Shown: piece after piece, positions 8,425 through 16,782 of the stretch
How the letters are laid out: the number at the start of each line of letters is the position of its first letter
How positions within the stretch are numbered: position 1 is the first letter of the stretch
NCBI RefSeq assembly: GCF_001461035.1
Contig: NZ_LNAM01000124.1
Location: forward strand, 1-47,311
DNA length: 47,311 nucleotides
Direction: 5' to 3'
DNA from: Acetivibrio ethanolgignens
GTDB taxonomy: Bacteria > Bacillota > Clostridia > Lachnospirales > Lachnospiraceae
Program-made: the position numbers and the translations under genes
The notes under the pieces: generated by a model
Told to the model about the DNA's origin: nothing
The model's database searches: none
Seen by the model: the letters and a program-made list of their open reading frames with translations, nothing else

Positions 8425-9850
8425 ACACTATCCTACCTTTGTTTGATGACTTCATCGTATCAACTACCTTATAATCACAAAAAATATAGGTGTCAAAATT
8501 GCGTTCAATCCAGCGAATCCTGAAAAAGCTGTAGCTCCAGCCTGCAAGCATTCCGACCAGAGCTCCCATCCCCCAAAAAGGAGCTTCATACTGGCTTGAA
8601 GCTAAGCTTGCTCCCAACGTAACCAAAAAATAAATTCCCCCTGTTATCATAGCCCCTTTTAAATCAGAGAAATAATACAAATACACCAGGTTGCCGTACA
8701 TCATAAAAATTCCCAGATAAGCGACTACTAAAGCTGGATATATAGCCAAGGTAACACTATCTATCCCCAGACTCGTTCCAAAAGAAATAATAAGCAGATA
8801 AATCACAGAGGTAATTGCTACCTGTGTACTGAATATCTGTCCAATCTGCTGTGAAAGGGTACGGAACATCTTTTTTCGCCCCTTTACCAGCATTTTGTAG
8901 GTTCCACCTAAAACAGCCTCCATGTACTCCTTGTAAGCGGTGTGAAATTTAGTCTCTACTGATACCGTAAAAACAACCATAATAAAAATATTGGTAAGCA
9001 TAGCCAGATAAGTAGCCATATCATAGGCCTGGTTCGTATAAAAGGTTTTCGCTGTCTCTGTACGGCTCGGCATCGTCCACATTACAAAATTGTGTGCATA
9101 CAGACCAAGCGTATACATCATATTTGCAAGCAGCAGGCTTTTATAAGACATCATATAATGCATACATTCTCCATATCCAGTCTCCGAGGAAGAAAAATAT
9201 CTTTTTATATAAGCAAAAATCTGTATTGCCGTTACTAAAAAGCCAGCTGCCAATGCATAAATTATTGCATGAATTACATCCTGCTGTCTCCATTGATATA
9301 AAAAAACCGCCAGTAAAAAGGCAAGCAGAGAGCCTGATAAGAAAAATATCGTAATCATTTTATAATCCTTTGTTGCATGAAGATAAATAATAGAAAAAAA
9401 TACCATAATCAAGGAAATCCACAATACATAGGCAGCCAGAATATAAGGATAATCAATTTCTCCTCTTATCCGAAGACTCCAGCCAACAGGCAGAAAAAGC
9501 AAAGAAGAAATTGCTGCACATACCGTAATTCCCATATAGTAGGAGTTTAAAATATTTCTGTATTCCTCGGTGTAAAATTTATCTGCAATGTATCTGGAAA
9601 AAACGACGTTAAAAGGAGCCGTTACAATAACAGAAAAAATGAAGGCATACAAAATTGTCGAAGAAAGCAGCTCCCGGTCAGCATAAGACACATCACTTAT
9701 TTTCAGGAAAAAATATAATCCAAGAATAGTGCAAATTGAAAAAATCATGGGACCAAGCGTAACGACTGTACTATATAAAGCTCCAAGAGCTCCTCTGGTA
9801 ATTCCCTCCTTCCGGTATATTTTCTTTAACTCAAATCCAATTCCTGCCAT
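8393..9850 (-). CDS. pelG: PelG-like exopolysaccharide transporter
   Basis: A 485-residue membrane protein with about 12 hydrophobic segments and the characteristic PelG opening MAGIGFELKKIYRKEG followed by a small-residue-rich first segment. PelG belongs to the MOP flippase superfamily and works with PelD, PelE and PelF as the inner-membrane synthase/export complex for Pel polysaccharide. It follows pelF by 16 bases, matching the usual pelF-pelG order. The length agrees with the family. The C-terminal tail (residues about 455-485) is cytoplasmic and basic. Confidence 0.88.
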   Translation of the reverse strand: MAGIGFELKKIYRKEGITRGALGALYSTVVTLGPMIFSICTILGLYFFLKISDVSYADRELLSSTILYAFIFSVIVTAPFNVVFSRYIADKFYTEEYRNILNSYYMGITVCAAISSLLFLPVGWSLRIRGEIDYPYILAAYVLWISLIMVFFSIIYLHATKDYKMITIFFLSGSLLAFLLAVFLYQWRQQDVIHAIIYALAAGFLVTAIQIFAYIKRYFSSSETGYGECMHYMMSYKSLLLANMMYTLGLYAHNFVMWTMPSRTETAKTFYTNQAYDMATYLAMLTNIFIMVVFTVSVETKFHTAYKEYMEAVLGGTYKMLVKGRKKMFRTLSQQIGQIFSTQVAITSVIYLLIISFGTSLGIDSVTLAIYPALVVAYLGIFMMYGNLVYLYYFSDLKGAMITGGIYFLVTLGASLASSQYEAPFWGMGALVGMLAGWSYSFFRIRWIERNFDTYIFCDYKVVDTMKSSNKGRIVYANKEGSTAR

Positions 9851-9866
9851 AATTCTCCCTTTCCTT

Positions 9867-11270
9867 CTAAATCATATCCTTATACAGCTGATGATATCTT
9901 TTAAATACCTCCGCTTCTTCATAATACTCACAGACACGTTGATAGCCGATAGCTCCCATCCGTTCCCTGCCGTGTTTATCTTCGGCAAGCTTTAAGATGG
10001 CTCTGGCAATTTCCTTTACACCCATAACCGGCACAATATAACCGGCACTTCCATAATTATCCTGCTCCCCTTGAATTAATCCTCTGCAATTTCCCACATT
10101 TGTAGCAATATATGGTTTCTTAGCTGCAAAGCCCTCTAGAATGGAAAGCGGCTGTCCTTCGCTTAGACTAGTTAATATCATAAAGTCCATTTTGCCAATA
10201 TATTCTTTTACATGGATAGCTCCTGTAAATACTACGTCCTGAATTTGCATATCTAAAACCATAGTGCGGCACTCCTCTGCATATTGCTTTGCTTCCTCCA
10301 TGCCACCCATAATCCAAAGCTTCAGCCTAGGCTCCTTTTCCTTTGCGATGGCAAAGGCCGCCAACAGTGTCTTCACATCCTTAATTGGAGTTACTCTCAG
10401 CACAGCCCCTACATTAATCCAGCTGTCCTCTGCATCCTTTTGAGGGATATCTGCAAAATTTTTATAATTAACTCCATTTGGAATAACCAGCGTCTTTTCC
10501 GGCATACACCCCATCTCTATCTGTAGCTTTCGTGCATCCTCAAATAAGGAAATCACTCTATCTGAAAAATCATAGCAGCACCTTCCTATCTTTTTAAACT
10601 GGTCAATCCATAACTCCTTATAAATTCCATTTACCCAGTCTGCCTTGATAATTTCCTCTTCTCTTTCTCTGATATAAAGACCATGCTCCGTCATAAGAAA
10701 TGGTGTATCTGTCATACATTTCTGTAGACTTCCCCAGATACCGGCATAGCCATTAGACACGGAATGGTACAAATCTGCTTTTTCAACTCTGGATTTTAAA
10801 ATCGTAAACAGGGGCAGAAAAAGAGAACGCATCGTCCATAGGAAATCGGAGAATATCACTCTTTTATAGTTTTCATTATAATAATTACGGGTCATCCGGA
10901 AGAAATCCTTCCCAGATAAAAGGGCATTTAAAGAAACCTCTTTTTCTGCAAAAAAACGGATAATAATATTCCAATCGGGATTTTCCCCAAATATCAGACT
11001 TTCAAAAGCATCATACTCCTCACCTGTCAGCCTTATCTTCTTTTGTACCCTGTTATTTACATAGTCATCCGATAAAAGATATACCTCCTGAATCTGAGTT
11101 ACATTGGGTGGTATCTTATATTTAAACTGCTGTCTGGAATCTGCCATAGCCGCAATCGCCTGAATTACAAACTCCACATCCGGCATACTTAAGAGCAGCT
11201 GCTGTACCCAGCTGGAAACACCACCGGTCACATAAGGATATGCCCCCTCTACAATTAAACACACTTTCAT
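9867..11270 (-). CDS. pelF: PelF-like family 4 glycosyltransferase
   Basis: A 467-residue GT-B enzyme. It opens with MKVCLIVEGAYPYVTGGVSS, the PelF signature loop. The C-terminal lobe has the donor-binding E-x7-E motif in SEGQPLSILE (E371 and E379), followed by KKPYIATNVGNCRGLI. PelF is the cytosolic polymerising glycosyltransferase of Pel systems and uses UDP-activated amino sugars (known of the family). No signal or membrane segment is seen, as expected for a cytosolic enzyme held at the membrane by PelD, PelE and PelG. It lies 11 bases after the DUF2194-like gene. Confidence 0.9.
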   Translation of the reverse strand: MKVCLIVEGAYPYVTGGVSSWVQQLLLSMPDVEFVIQAIAAMADSRQQFKYKIPPNVTQIQEVYLLSDDYVNNRVQKKIRLTGEEYDAFESLIFGENPDWNIIIRFFAEKEVSLNALLSGKDFFRMTRNYYNENYKRVIFSDFLWTMRSLFLPLFTILKSRVEKADLYHSVSNGYAGIWGSLQKCMTDTPFLMTEHGLYIREREEEIIKADWVNGIYKELWIDQFKKIGRCCYDFSDRVISLFEDARKLQIEMGCMPEKTLVIPNGVNYKNFADIPQKDAEDSWINVGAVLRVTPIKDVKTLLAAFAIAKEKEPRLKLWIMGGMEEAKQYAEECRTMVLDMQIQDVVFTGAIHVKEYIGKMDFMILTSLSEGQPLSILEGFAAKKPYIATNVGNCRGLIQGEQDNYGSAGYIVPVMGVKEIARAILKLAEDKHGRERMGAIGYQRVCEYYEEAEVFKRYHQLYKDMI

Positions 11271-11281
11271 CGCTTTCTCCT

Positions 11282-12904
11282 CTAACCTTGAAATTCTATT
11301 TTTGCCCTTTCCTTCGTTATCTTAATCAAATACAAATTATCAGAAATCTCCGTTACCTCTGCATTCAAGGCTTCGATAATCTCTTTTTTCGTCCGTAGAT
11401 AAAAATAGGCTGCATCTGCAAAAAAATCAATCTGGATGTCAATCCCCTCCGAGGTATAGCTAAGCCTTGGTTCCATAACCTCAAAGGCTCTGATACGGTA
11501 AACAGCCTCCCTGGCTGAAACTCTGTCCAGCCAGAAAATCTCCTGCTTCTCCGTTCCAAGAACCGATTCCAGATTGTTGCTGAAATCTATCCAATCTGCA
11601 CTGCTTTCCTCATCCAGAAACTCATCTATGTTAATGACTGAAGAAGTAAAGCCAAGACCCTTTATACCACTTAGATTTTCTACCAGAACCGTCCGATAGT
11701 CTGCTGTAGAAATATTCATATACGGAATCTGTACCTGTTCGTTCTCCAGCCAGCGAAATTCCGGAGACCATTCCTTTAAGACATTATCAAACTCTGATGG
11801 AACCTTTTTCTTTCCCGTTTTAAGATTCCACTCACCAATCTCGTCATAGTTTTTCTCAATATTCTTAATATAATATTGTATTAATGGATTCGTCGTGGTT
11901 TTTATTTCTTTTTTCTGAGAAGTATACCAGGTAGCCTTTAAGCCGTATCTATCCTCGCATCGGCGGATTTCCGGAAAGAAAATATCATTTTCCACTCCAA
12001 GGGCATTCTTCCCATAAACAGACTCCAGATATTCCTCCGAAGCCGTTCCTGTATATTCTTCATAGGGCATACCTACAACCATAAAGCAATAAGCGTTTAC
12101 AATAGGATACATATAGCTTTCATATACATCTTCAAGCAAAAAGCTGATAACAGCATAACCTGTTTTCTTTTCAAATAGAGACTTATCTGCCACATAGATA
12201 CTACCAGAATCTACACTTTGCTTATATCGCCAGAACAAGGGAATATCTTTTTCCAAGGTTTGTGCATAGACCTCCGTCTGATTTTCCAGTTCAATCTTTT
12301 TAACCCTTATTTTCTCCTTGCTTTCCGCTATTTCACCAAAAAGCAGAGCTTCGGAAAGCCGTACTCCCCTCTCTCCTTCTATTCCCTTATAGGACTCTAT
12401 TCCCAAAAGCTTCAGGAGGGATTTTTTCCTTAACTGTTCCTCCTCCGGTATCTGGGTAAAAAAAATAATCATTCCTTTTTTATTCCATTTATCCAGCGTT
12501 ATAAGCTCAGACTCCGAAAAAGAGGCTTGGCAGACAAACAAAATAAAGGCATCTTTGCAATTTATTAATTCCTCTTTTATTACATAGCTCATTTTCATAT
12601 TTTCTAATTGAGCCTCTGTAATCTGGCAGCCTATCGTTTGATTTCCCCACAGATATATCATCTGCTCTCTTTTATCCTGAGCTTTTATTTTCTCTGTTTC
12701 TTTAAAGGCTTCTACTGCGTCCACCACTCTTTTATGCTCTGCCGCTTTCTCCTCCATTTTTTTTGTGCTAACCAGAAAATACTTTAGGTTGCTAAAAGTA
12801 GTAAAAATCAAAAGCATTAGAAAAAGTACAGCTACAATATATAGAAACAGATGTCTTCCCAACTGATTTTTTCTTAAAATTTCTGGTTTTTTCAATATTT
12901 TCAT
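11282..12904 (-). CDS. DUF2194-like membrane-anchored protein, possibly a degenerate deacetylase
   Basis: A 540-residue protein with one membrane segment (about residues 18-42), so most of it lies outside the cell. Residues 80-190 look like a Rossmann-type domain (IYLWGNQTIGCQ, DAFILFVCQASF). Residues 268-330 resemble the start of a polysaccharide deacetylase barrel: YPIVNAYCFMVVGMP and RYGLKATWYTS (319-329), the latter very like the KYGVKATFF segment of NodB-type enzymes. The Asp pair expected in the first of these is absent, so catalysis is doubtful. The final 100 residues are probably a beta-rich domain. It lies where a PelA-type deacetylase/hydrolase would be expected. The DUF2194 assignment is from memory of family architecture. 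Confidence 0.6.
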   Translation of the reverse strand: MKILKKPEILRKNQLGRHLFLYIVAVLFLMLLIFTTFSNLKYFLVSTKKMEEKAAEHKRVVDAVEAFKETEKIKAQDKREQMIYLWGNQTIGCQITEAQLENMKMSYVIKEELINCKDAFILFVCQASFSESELITLDKWNKKGMIIFFTQIPEEEQLRKKSLLKLLGIESYKGIEGERGVRLSEALLFGEIAESKEKIRVKKIELENQTEVYAQTLEKDIPLFWRYKQSVDSGSIYVADKSLFEKKTGYAVISFLLEDVYESYMYPIVNAYCFMVVGMPYEEYTGTASEEYLESVYGKNALGVENDIFFPEIRRCEDRYGLKATWYTSQKKEIKTTTNPLIQYYIKNIEKNYDEIGEWNLKTGKKKVPSEFDNVLKEWSPEFRWLENEQVQIPYMNISTADYRTVLVENLSGIKGLGFTSSVINIDEFLDEESSADWIDFSNNLESVLGTEKQEIFWLDRVSAREAVYRIRAFEVMEPRLSYTSEGIDIQIDFFADAAYFYLRTKKEIIEALNAEVTEISDNLYLIKITKERAKIEFQG

Positions 12905-12911
12905 TTTTATC

Positions 12912-13646
12912 TCATTTCCTATATCTCAAATAAACATTTAAGCTACTAAAACACATTAAAATCATATATTTTGCAACCTTTAACAGTCCACTGTGCATAG
13001 AAGTCCCTGCTGTACGCTTATGCATAATCGCCGGAAATTCTTCTATTTTGTATCCTAAAAGAAGCATTTGGATTACCATATTCATATCCGGATATTTTAA
13101 ATCAAAATTTCCATACCTTGCGTAGAAAGAAAAGGCTCTTCGATTCAGTCCCTGAAGCCCGCTGGTCGGATCTGTTAAATCGTTTCCTGTATTATGCTTA
13201 ATAACAGAACGAAACATATTGATTGCAAGCATTTTAAGCTTCGACATACAAAAGCTTTGGCTCCCCTCTAAAAAACGAGAGCCTATAACAATATCCGGAA
13301 AATCTGTTTCTCCCCCAGCAAAGCAGCCCAGTCTTTTACAGATAGTATCTATATTTTTCAAATCATGCTGTCCGTCTGCATCAATCTGCAGTAAATAGTC
13401 ATAGCCCTTTTCTACGCCATACTTATAAGCGGTTTGTAAGGCAGCACCATATCCCATATTGAAAATCTGACGAATTACCTGATAACCGCATTCACAAACT
13501 ATCTGTGCCGTTTTATCTGTTGACCCGTCATCAATCACCAGGATATCCATCTGCTCCTCCAGCTTTTCTTTTTTAATCCTTTCCAGAAGCAGTCCAATGT
13601 TTTCTTCTTCATTATAGGCCGGTATAGTCAAAAGTATTTTTTTCAT
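12912..13646 (-). CDS. Family 2 glycosyltransferase, dolichyl/polyprenyl-phosphate sugar synthase type
   Basis: A 244-residue GT-A enzyme of the DPM1/polyprenol-phosphate glycosyltransferase type. It opens LLTIPAYNEEENIGLLLERI, with DILVIDDGSTDKTAQIV at about residues 34-50 and the metal site LLQIDADGQHDL at about residues 85-96. There is no C-terminal membrane region, as in the short DPM1-like forms. Such enzymes load a single sugar onto a polyprenyl phosphate, which a GT-C membrane enzyme then uses on the outer face of the membrane. The gene directly before it (4-base gap) is GT-C-like, which fits that pairing. Confidence 0.82.
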   Translation of the reverse strand: MKKILLTIPAYNEEENIGLLLERIKKEKLEEQMDILVIDDGSTDKTAQIVCECGYQVIRQIFNMGYGAALQTAYKYGVEKGYDYLLQIDADGQHDLKNIDTICKRLGCFAGGETDFPDIVIGSRFLEGSQSFCMSKLKMLAINMFRSVIKHNTGNDLTDPTSGLQGLNRRAFSFYARYGNFDLKYPDMNMVIQMLLLGYKIEEFPAIMHKRTAGTSMHSGLLKVAKYMILMCFSSLNVYLRYRK

Positions 13647-13650
13647 TCAC

Positions 13651-15855
13651 TCATCCCCATATCTCCTTTTTAGCAAGAACCTTATAATCTACAAAAAGAT
13701 TAATTGTAAAATAAGGATCCTGTTCAATCTTATAAATGCACACCTGTTCATCTTCATAGTAGATAGAAACATGGCCTGGATATATCTGCCCTACTGTCTC
13801 TATCCAGTAATAAAGCTTTGACATAAGAATATCTCTTTGGAAATAATAAGGTGCATCCAGCGAATGTATAGAGTCCACTCCATAATCCCAGCTAATTTTT
13901 TTTAGAGCCAGCTGCCCATTAAGTTCCTTTACATTATCCTTCGCAACTATATCACTACGATCAATTGCCCTTTTCGCATTTTGAAAGGAAATTGGCTTTT
14001 TCTCCGATACTACATAGATTTCTCTGGTAGGTATATAGATATCTCCCTTTCCCTCCTCCAGCTTCTTGATTAAATCGGTTATCTCATAATGGTATCCATC
14101 ATAGCGTATAATCGATAAATCATTTGTCGGTGAAATAACTGTCCAATTCTCTCTTTTCTCATGTTCCACCAATTCAAGACAGGTTTTTACATCTGCCTCA
14201 GTAGCTATTATCTCAAAAAATAAATTTTCTTTTTTCTTTCCTGCACCGCTAAAAATAAGATATGCCATTTCACCTGCAAGCAGTAAAACAAATATCCACT
14301 GCACATAAGCAACCCTCATTTTCAGATGCTTTAGTATACAAAACAAAATATCAAAGGGCATGCAAAAAATTGGAATTGATAAAAACATTAAAAAGGTTGC
14401 CATTCGCTTAACCTCTATGAGAGTCATCAGATTCAGATAATAGGTGCAAGCCATAAAGGCACCTGCCTCCCACAAAACCGCAAAAAAAACATCTCTTTTA
14501 AATTTATCTTTGTTATTTGCAAAAATAATACCGAGCAATGCATACAAAAGCAATATTTTATTTGCTAATATAAGTATCTTTGCAGTCTTTTTCTGGTTTA
14601 CAAAATTTTCTGCCAGATATACTGCTTCTTTTTCAAAAATAGAAGCAGTCTCTAAGGCTGCTTTTGTATCTTCTGTTTTCTCTGCTTCTCCTCCTTCAGC
14701 CGCAGCCGTTTTGGCAGTAGTACTGGTCATTCCCAGAGCCCACTCTATCGACCGCTCAAACTGATAACCACAGACATGGCCTAGGGCATAGGGTACGCAG
14801 GCCAGAAAAACTCCTATACTTCCTGCTGCTACCAAAGGTAGCACCATTCTTTTTTTGAACAGCCGGTACAGATAAGTAGCTCCAAAGCACACACACATGA
14901 CCGCACACAAAATAGTAATATAAAAATGTGCCATTAGGCTCCAGGTAATGCATAGGGAAAATAATAACAAATCCTTTTTTTCCTTTTTCTGTATGTACTG
15001 TATCAGGCTATGCAGCATACCAAAGGCAGCTACCAGCCCAAATTCCATTGGAAATGAAATCTGAAATCTGAAATATGCATTTACATCAAATATATCTGAT
15101 AAAACCAAAAATATCCATCCAGCCAATGCCACATAGGCATTATCAAAGCAGCTCCTAAAAAACAGATAGGCCGAAGCAAATACCAATACTGTCGATAAAA
15201 TAGAAAAGGTTATATATACTCTGTATGTCGTCAGACCAGATAGTACAGCAATTGCTGCTACCAGCGTGTGCATCCCGTGAGGATACATACCTGCGGGAAA
15301 AATATTTCCATGAATCAGCTCACTAATCCAGTATAGATGGGTTTCCTCATCTGCATGACCATATGCCGTATTATGAAGCTTATACCAGCCATAAAACCAG
15401 ATAATCCATAGTATTACCAAGCCAAAAATGCTTAACTCTGCCCAATGCCCTTTCAGATACTTTTCATTTACTGCATTCAGCCTTTTTTCAAGCCTGTTTT
15501 TAATATTTCTTATAAAAACCTTTTTTCCATAGGTTTTCATCATCAGCTCATACAATATGTCTTCTATCTGCTTCCATTTCTTCCAGAGTGCATCTTTGTT
15601 CCTGAACCCACACCATGACAATGGAAGAAACAATAAAGTTACAAGTAGCGTTAGGAAACTAACTCCATGGCAAAGTCCAAGCCCCCACACAACAAAACCA
15701 ATATATAAATTGCCAGTACACTGATAAAAAAAGAAACGAAAGATCAGGTTTTTTCCCCTCACATATTGGTGCAGGCAAACCAAAGGAATATAAAGGGTTA
15801 ATATGATATACCAAGCTGTACTGCCACCAATTGTCCAAGCATTTTCCCAGTTCAT
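13651..15855 (-). CDS. GT-C-like polytopic membrane protein
   Basis: A 734-residue protein with roughly 12-14 membrane segments between residues 12 and 560, then a C-terminal extracytoplasmic domain of about 170 residues. The first large outside loop carries GHADEETHLYW (acidic D169, E170, E171) and then FPAGMYPHGMHTLVA (about residues 186-200), an arrangement like the acidic catalytic loop of GT-C glycosyltransferases (DUF6541-like). A low-complexity Ala/Glu/Thr stretch lies near residue 400. It would use a lipid-linked sugar made by the next gene. The family call is by architecture only; activity is not proven and a polymerase or ligase role is possible. Confidence 0.6.
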   Translation of the reverse strand: MNWENAWTIGGSTAWYIILTLYIPLVCLHQYVRGKNLIFRFFFYQCTGNLYIGFVVWGLGLCHGVSFLTLLVTLLFLPLSWCGFRNKDALWKKWKQIEDILYELMMKTYGKKVFIRNIKNRLEKRLNAVNEKYLKGHWAELSIFGLVILWIIWFYGWYKLHNTAYGHADEETHLYWISELIHGNIFPAGMYPHGMHTLVAAIAVLSGLTTYRVYITFSILSTVLVFASAYLFFRSCFDNAYVALAGWIFLVLSDIFDVNAYFRFQISFPMEFGLVAAFGMLHSLIQYIQKKEKKDLLLFSLCITWSLMAHFYITILCAVMCVCFGATYLYRLFKKRMVLPLVAAGSIGVFLACVPYALGHVCGYQFERSIEWALGMTSTTAKTAAAEGGEAEKTEDTKAALETASIFEKEAVYLAENFVNQKKTAKILILANKILLLYALLGIIFANNKDKFKRDVFFAVLWEAGAFMACTYYLNLMTLIEVKRMATFLMFLSIPIFCMPFDILFCILKHLKMRVAYVQWIFVLLLAGEMAYLIFSGAGKKKENLFFEIIATEADVKTCLELVEHEKRENWTVISPTNDLSIIRYDGYHYEITDLIKKLEEGKGDIYIPTREIYVVSEKKPISFQNAKRAIDRSDIVAKDNVKELNGQLALKKISWDYGVDSIHSLDAPYYFQRDILMSKLYYWIETVGQIYPGHVSIYYEDEQVCIYKIEQDPYFTINLFVDYKVLAKKEIWG

Positions 15856-15869
15856 TTTTTACCTCTATT

Positions 15870-16781
15870 CTATGATGTGTAGAATCTTATCCATCCTATA
15901 AGCTCACTGTCCAGCTCCAGCTCAGAGCTTTTAATTATGTCCATTGCTTTCTCAAAGTTTTGAGTATCCTTCGTATAAAAATAATATTTCAGAACCTCCT
16001 TTGCGGCATCGATATCCTTTTCCATTATTTGTTCTGCACGAGATACCCACCTTTCTACAGCAATGTTATTTTTCCCCTCTTTCTCAAGGGAAATCATCTG
16101 AGATATTTTTATGCCGTCAATCTCTCCTGGATTAAGCTGATACAGCAGTTCCATATATTTTTCAAAATTCCCCACATACATCTGCCGTTCTGTACCACTG
16201 AAGATGTTTTTCTGGAGAATATCAGCACAAAGGCGGAGATATCTCAAAAGTATTTCAGGATCCTCCTCCTTATCGCACAGCAAACGAAGATTTCTTTCAC
16301 TTTCCTTATATTTTACAATCGTATCCGAGATATAGGAGGCCGCATAGTGTACTACCTCTGTGTCCTTTTGTTTCATAGCCTCCTGTATCTTTGCCATATA
16401 ATTTTCTGCATCGTCACGCTTTAATACCTCTAGAAAGGCCTGCCGTTTGTCAATACTATCCGAGATACGCAACGCCTCATCAATTGGAACAATATTTTCC
16501 GCTTTCTCTATGTCATCACTAATAATTGTTCGCCCTTTCTTTTTACAAAATCCCAGCTCATCTTCATTAAGTTCAGTCTCATTTCCGTGAAAAAAGAGAA
16601 AATTTAACATTTGTGCCCCTGCTAAAAATACAGCTCCAACTCCCGGAACAAAAAGAATAAAAAGTCCAATGAAAGCTCCCTTCCGGTAATTTCCTTTCAG
16701 TATTCCCTGATACAGAAAATGTAACAGTGCAAGCAGTGTATTTATAATCAAGATTAGTATTAAAATTTTACTTTCCAACAT
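15870..16781 (-). CDS. pelE: PelE-like membrane/TPR-type protein
   Basis: A 303-residue protein with two N-terminal membrane segments (about residues 4-24 and 36-64) followed by an all-helical cytoplasmic part of the TPR kind. This is the PelE plan: a scaffold that binds PelD and helps recruit PelF. The primary sequence of PelE is poorly conserved, so the call rests on topology and on its place between pelD (1-base gap) and the later pel genes. No enzymatic motif is seen. Confidence 0.65.
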   Translation of the reverse strand: MLESKILILILIINTLLALLHFLYQGILKGNYRKGAFIGLFILFVPGVGAVFLAGAQMLNFLFFHGNETELNEDELGFCKKKGRTIISDDIEKAENIVPIDEALRISDSIDKRQAFLEVLKRDDAENYMAKIQEAMKQKDTEVVHYAASYISDTIVKYKESERNLRLLCDKEEDPEILLRYLRLCADILQKNIFSGTERQMYVGNFEKYMELLYQLNPGEIDGIKISQMISLEKEGKNNIAVERWVSRAEQIMEKDIDAAKEVLKYYFYTKDTQNFEKAMDIIKSSELELDSELIGWIRFYTS

Positions 16782-16782
16782 T

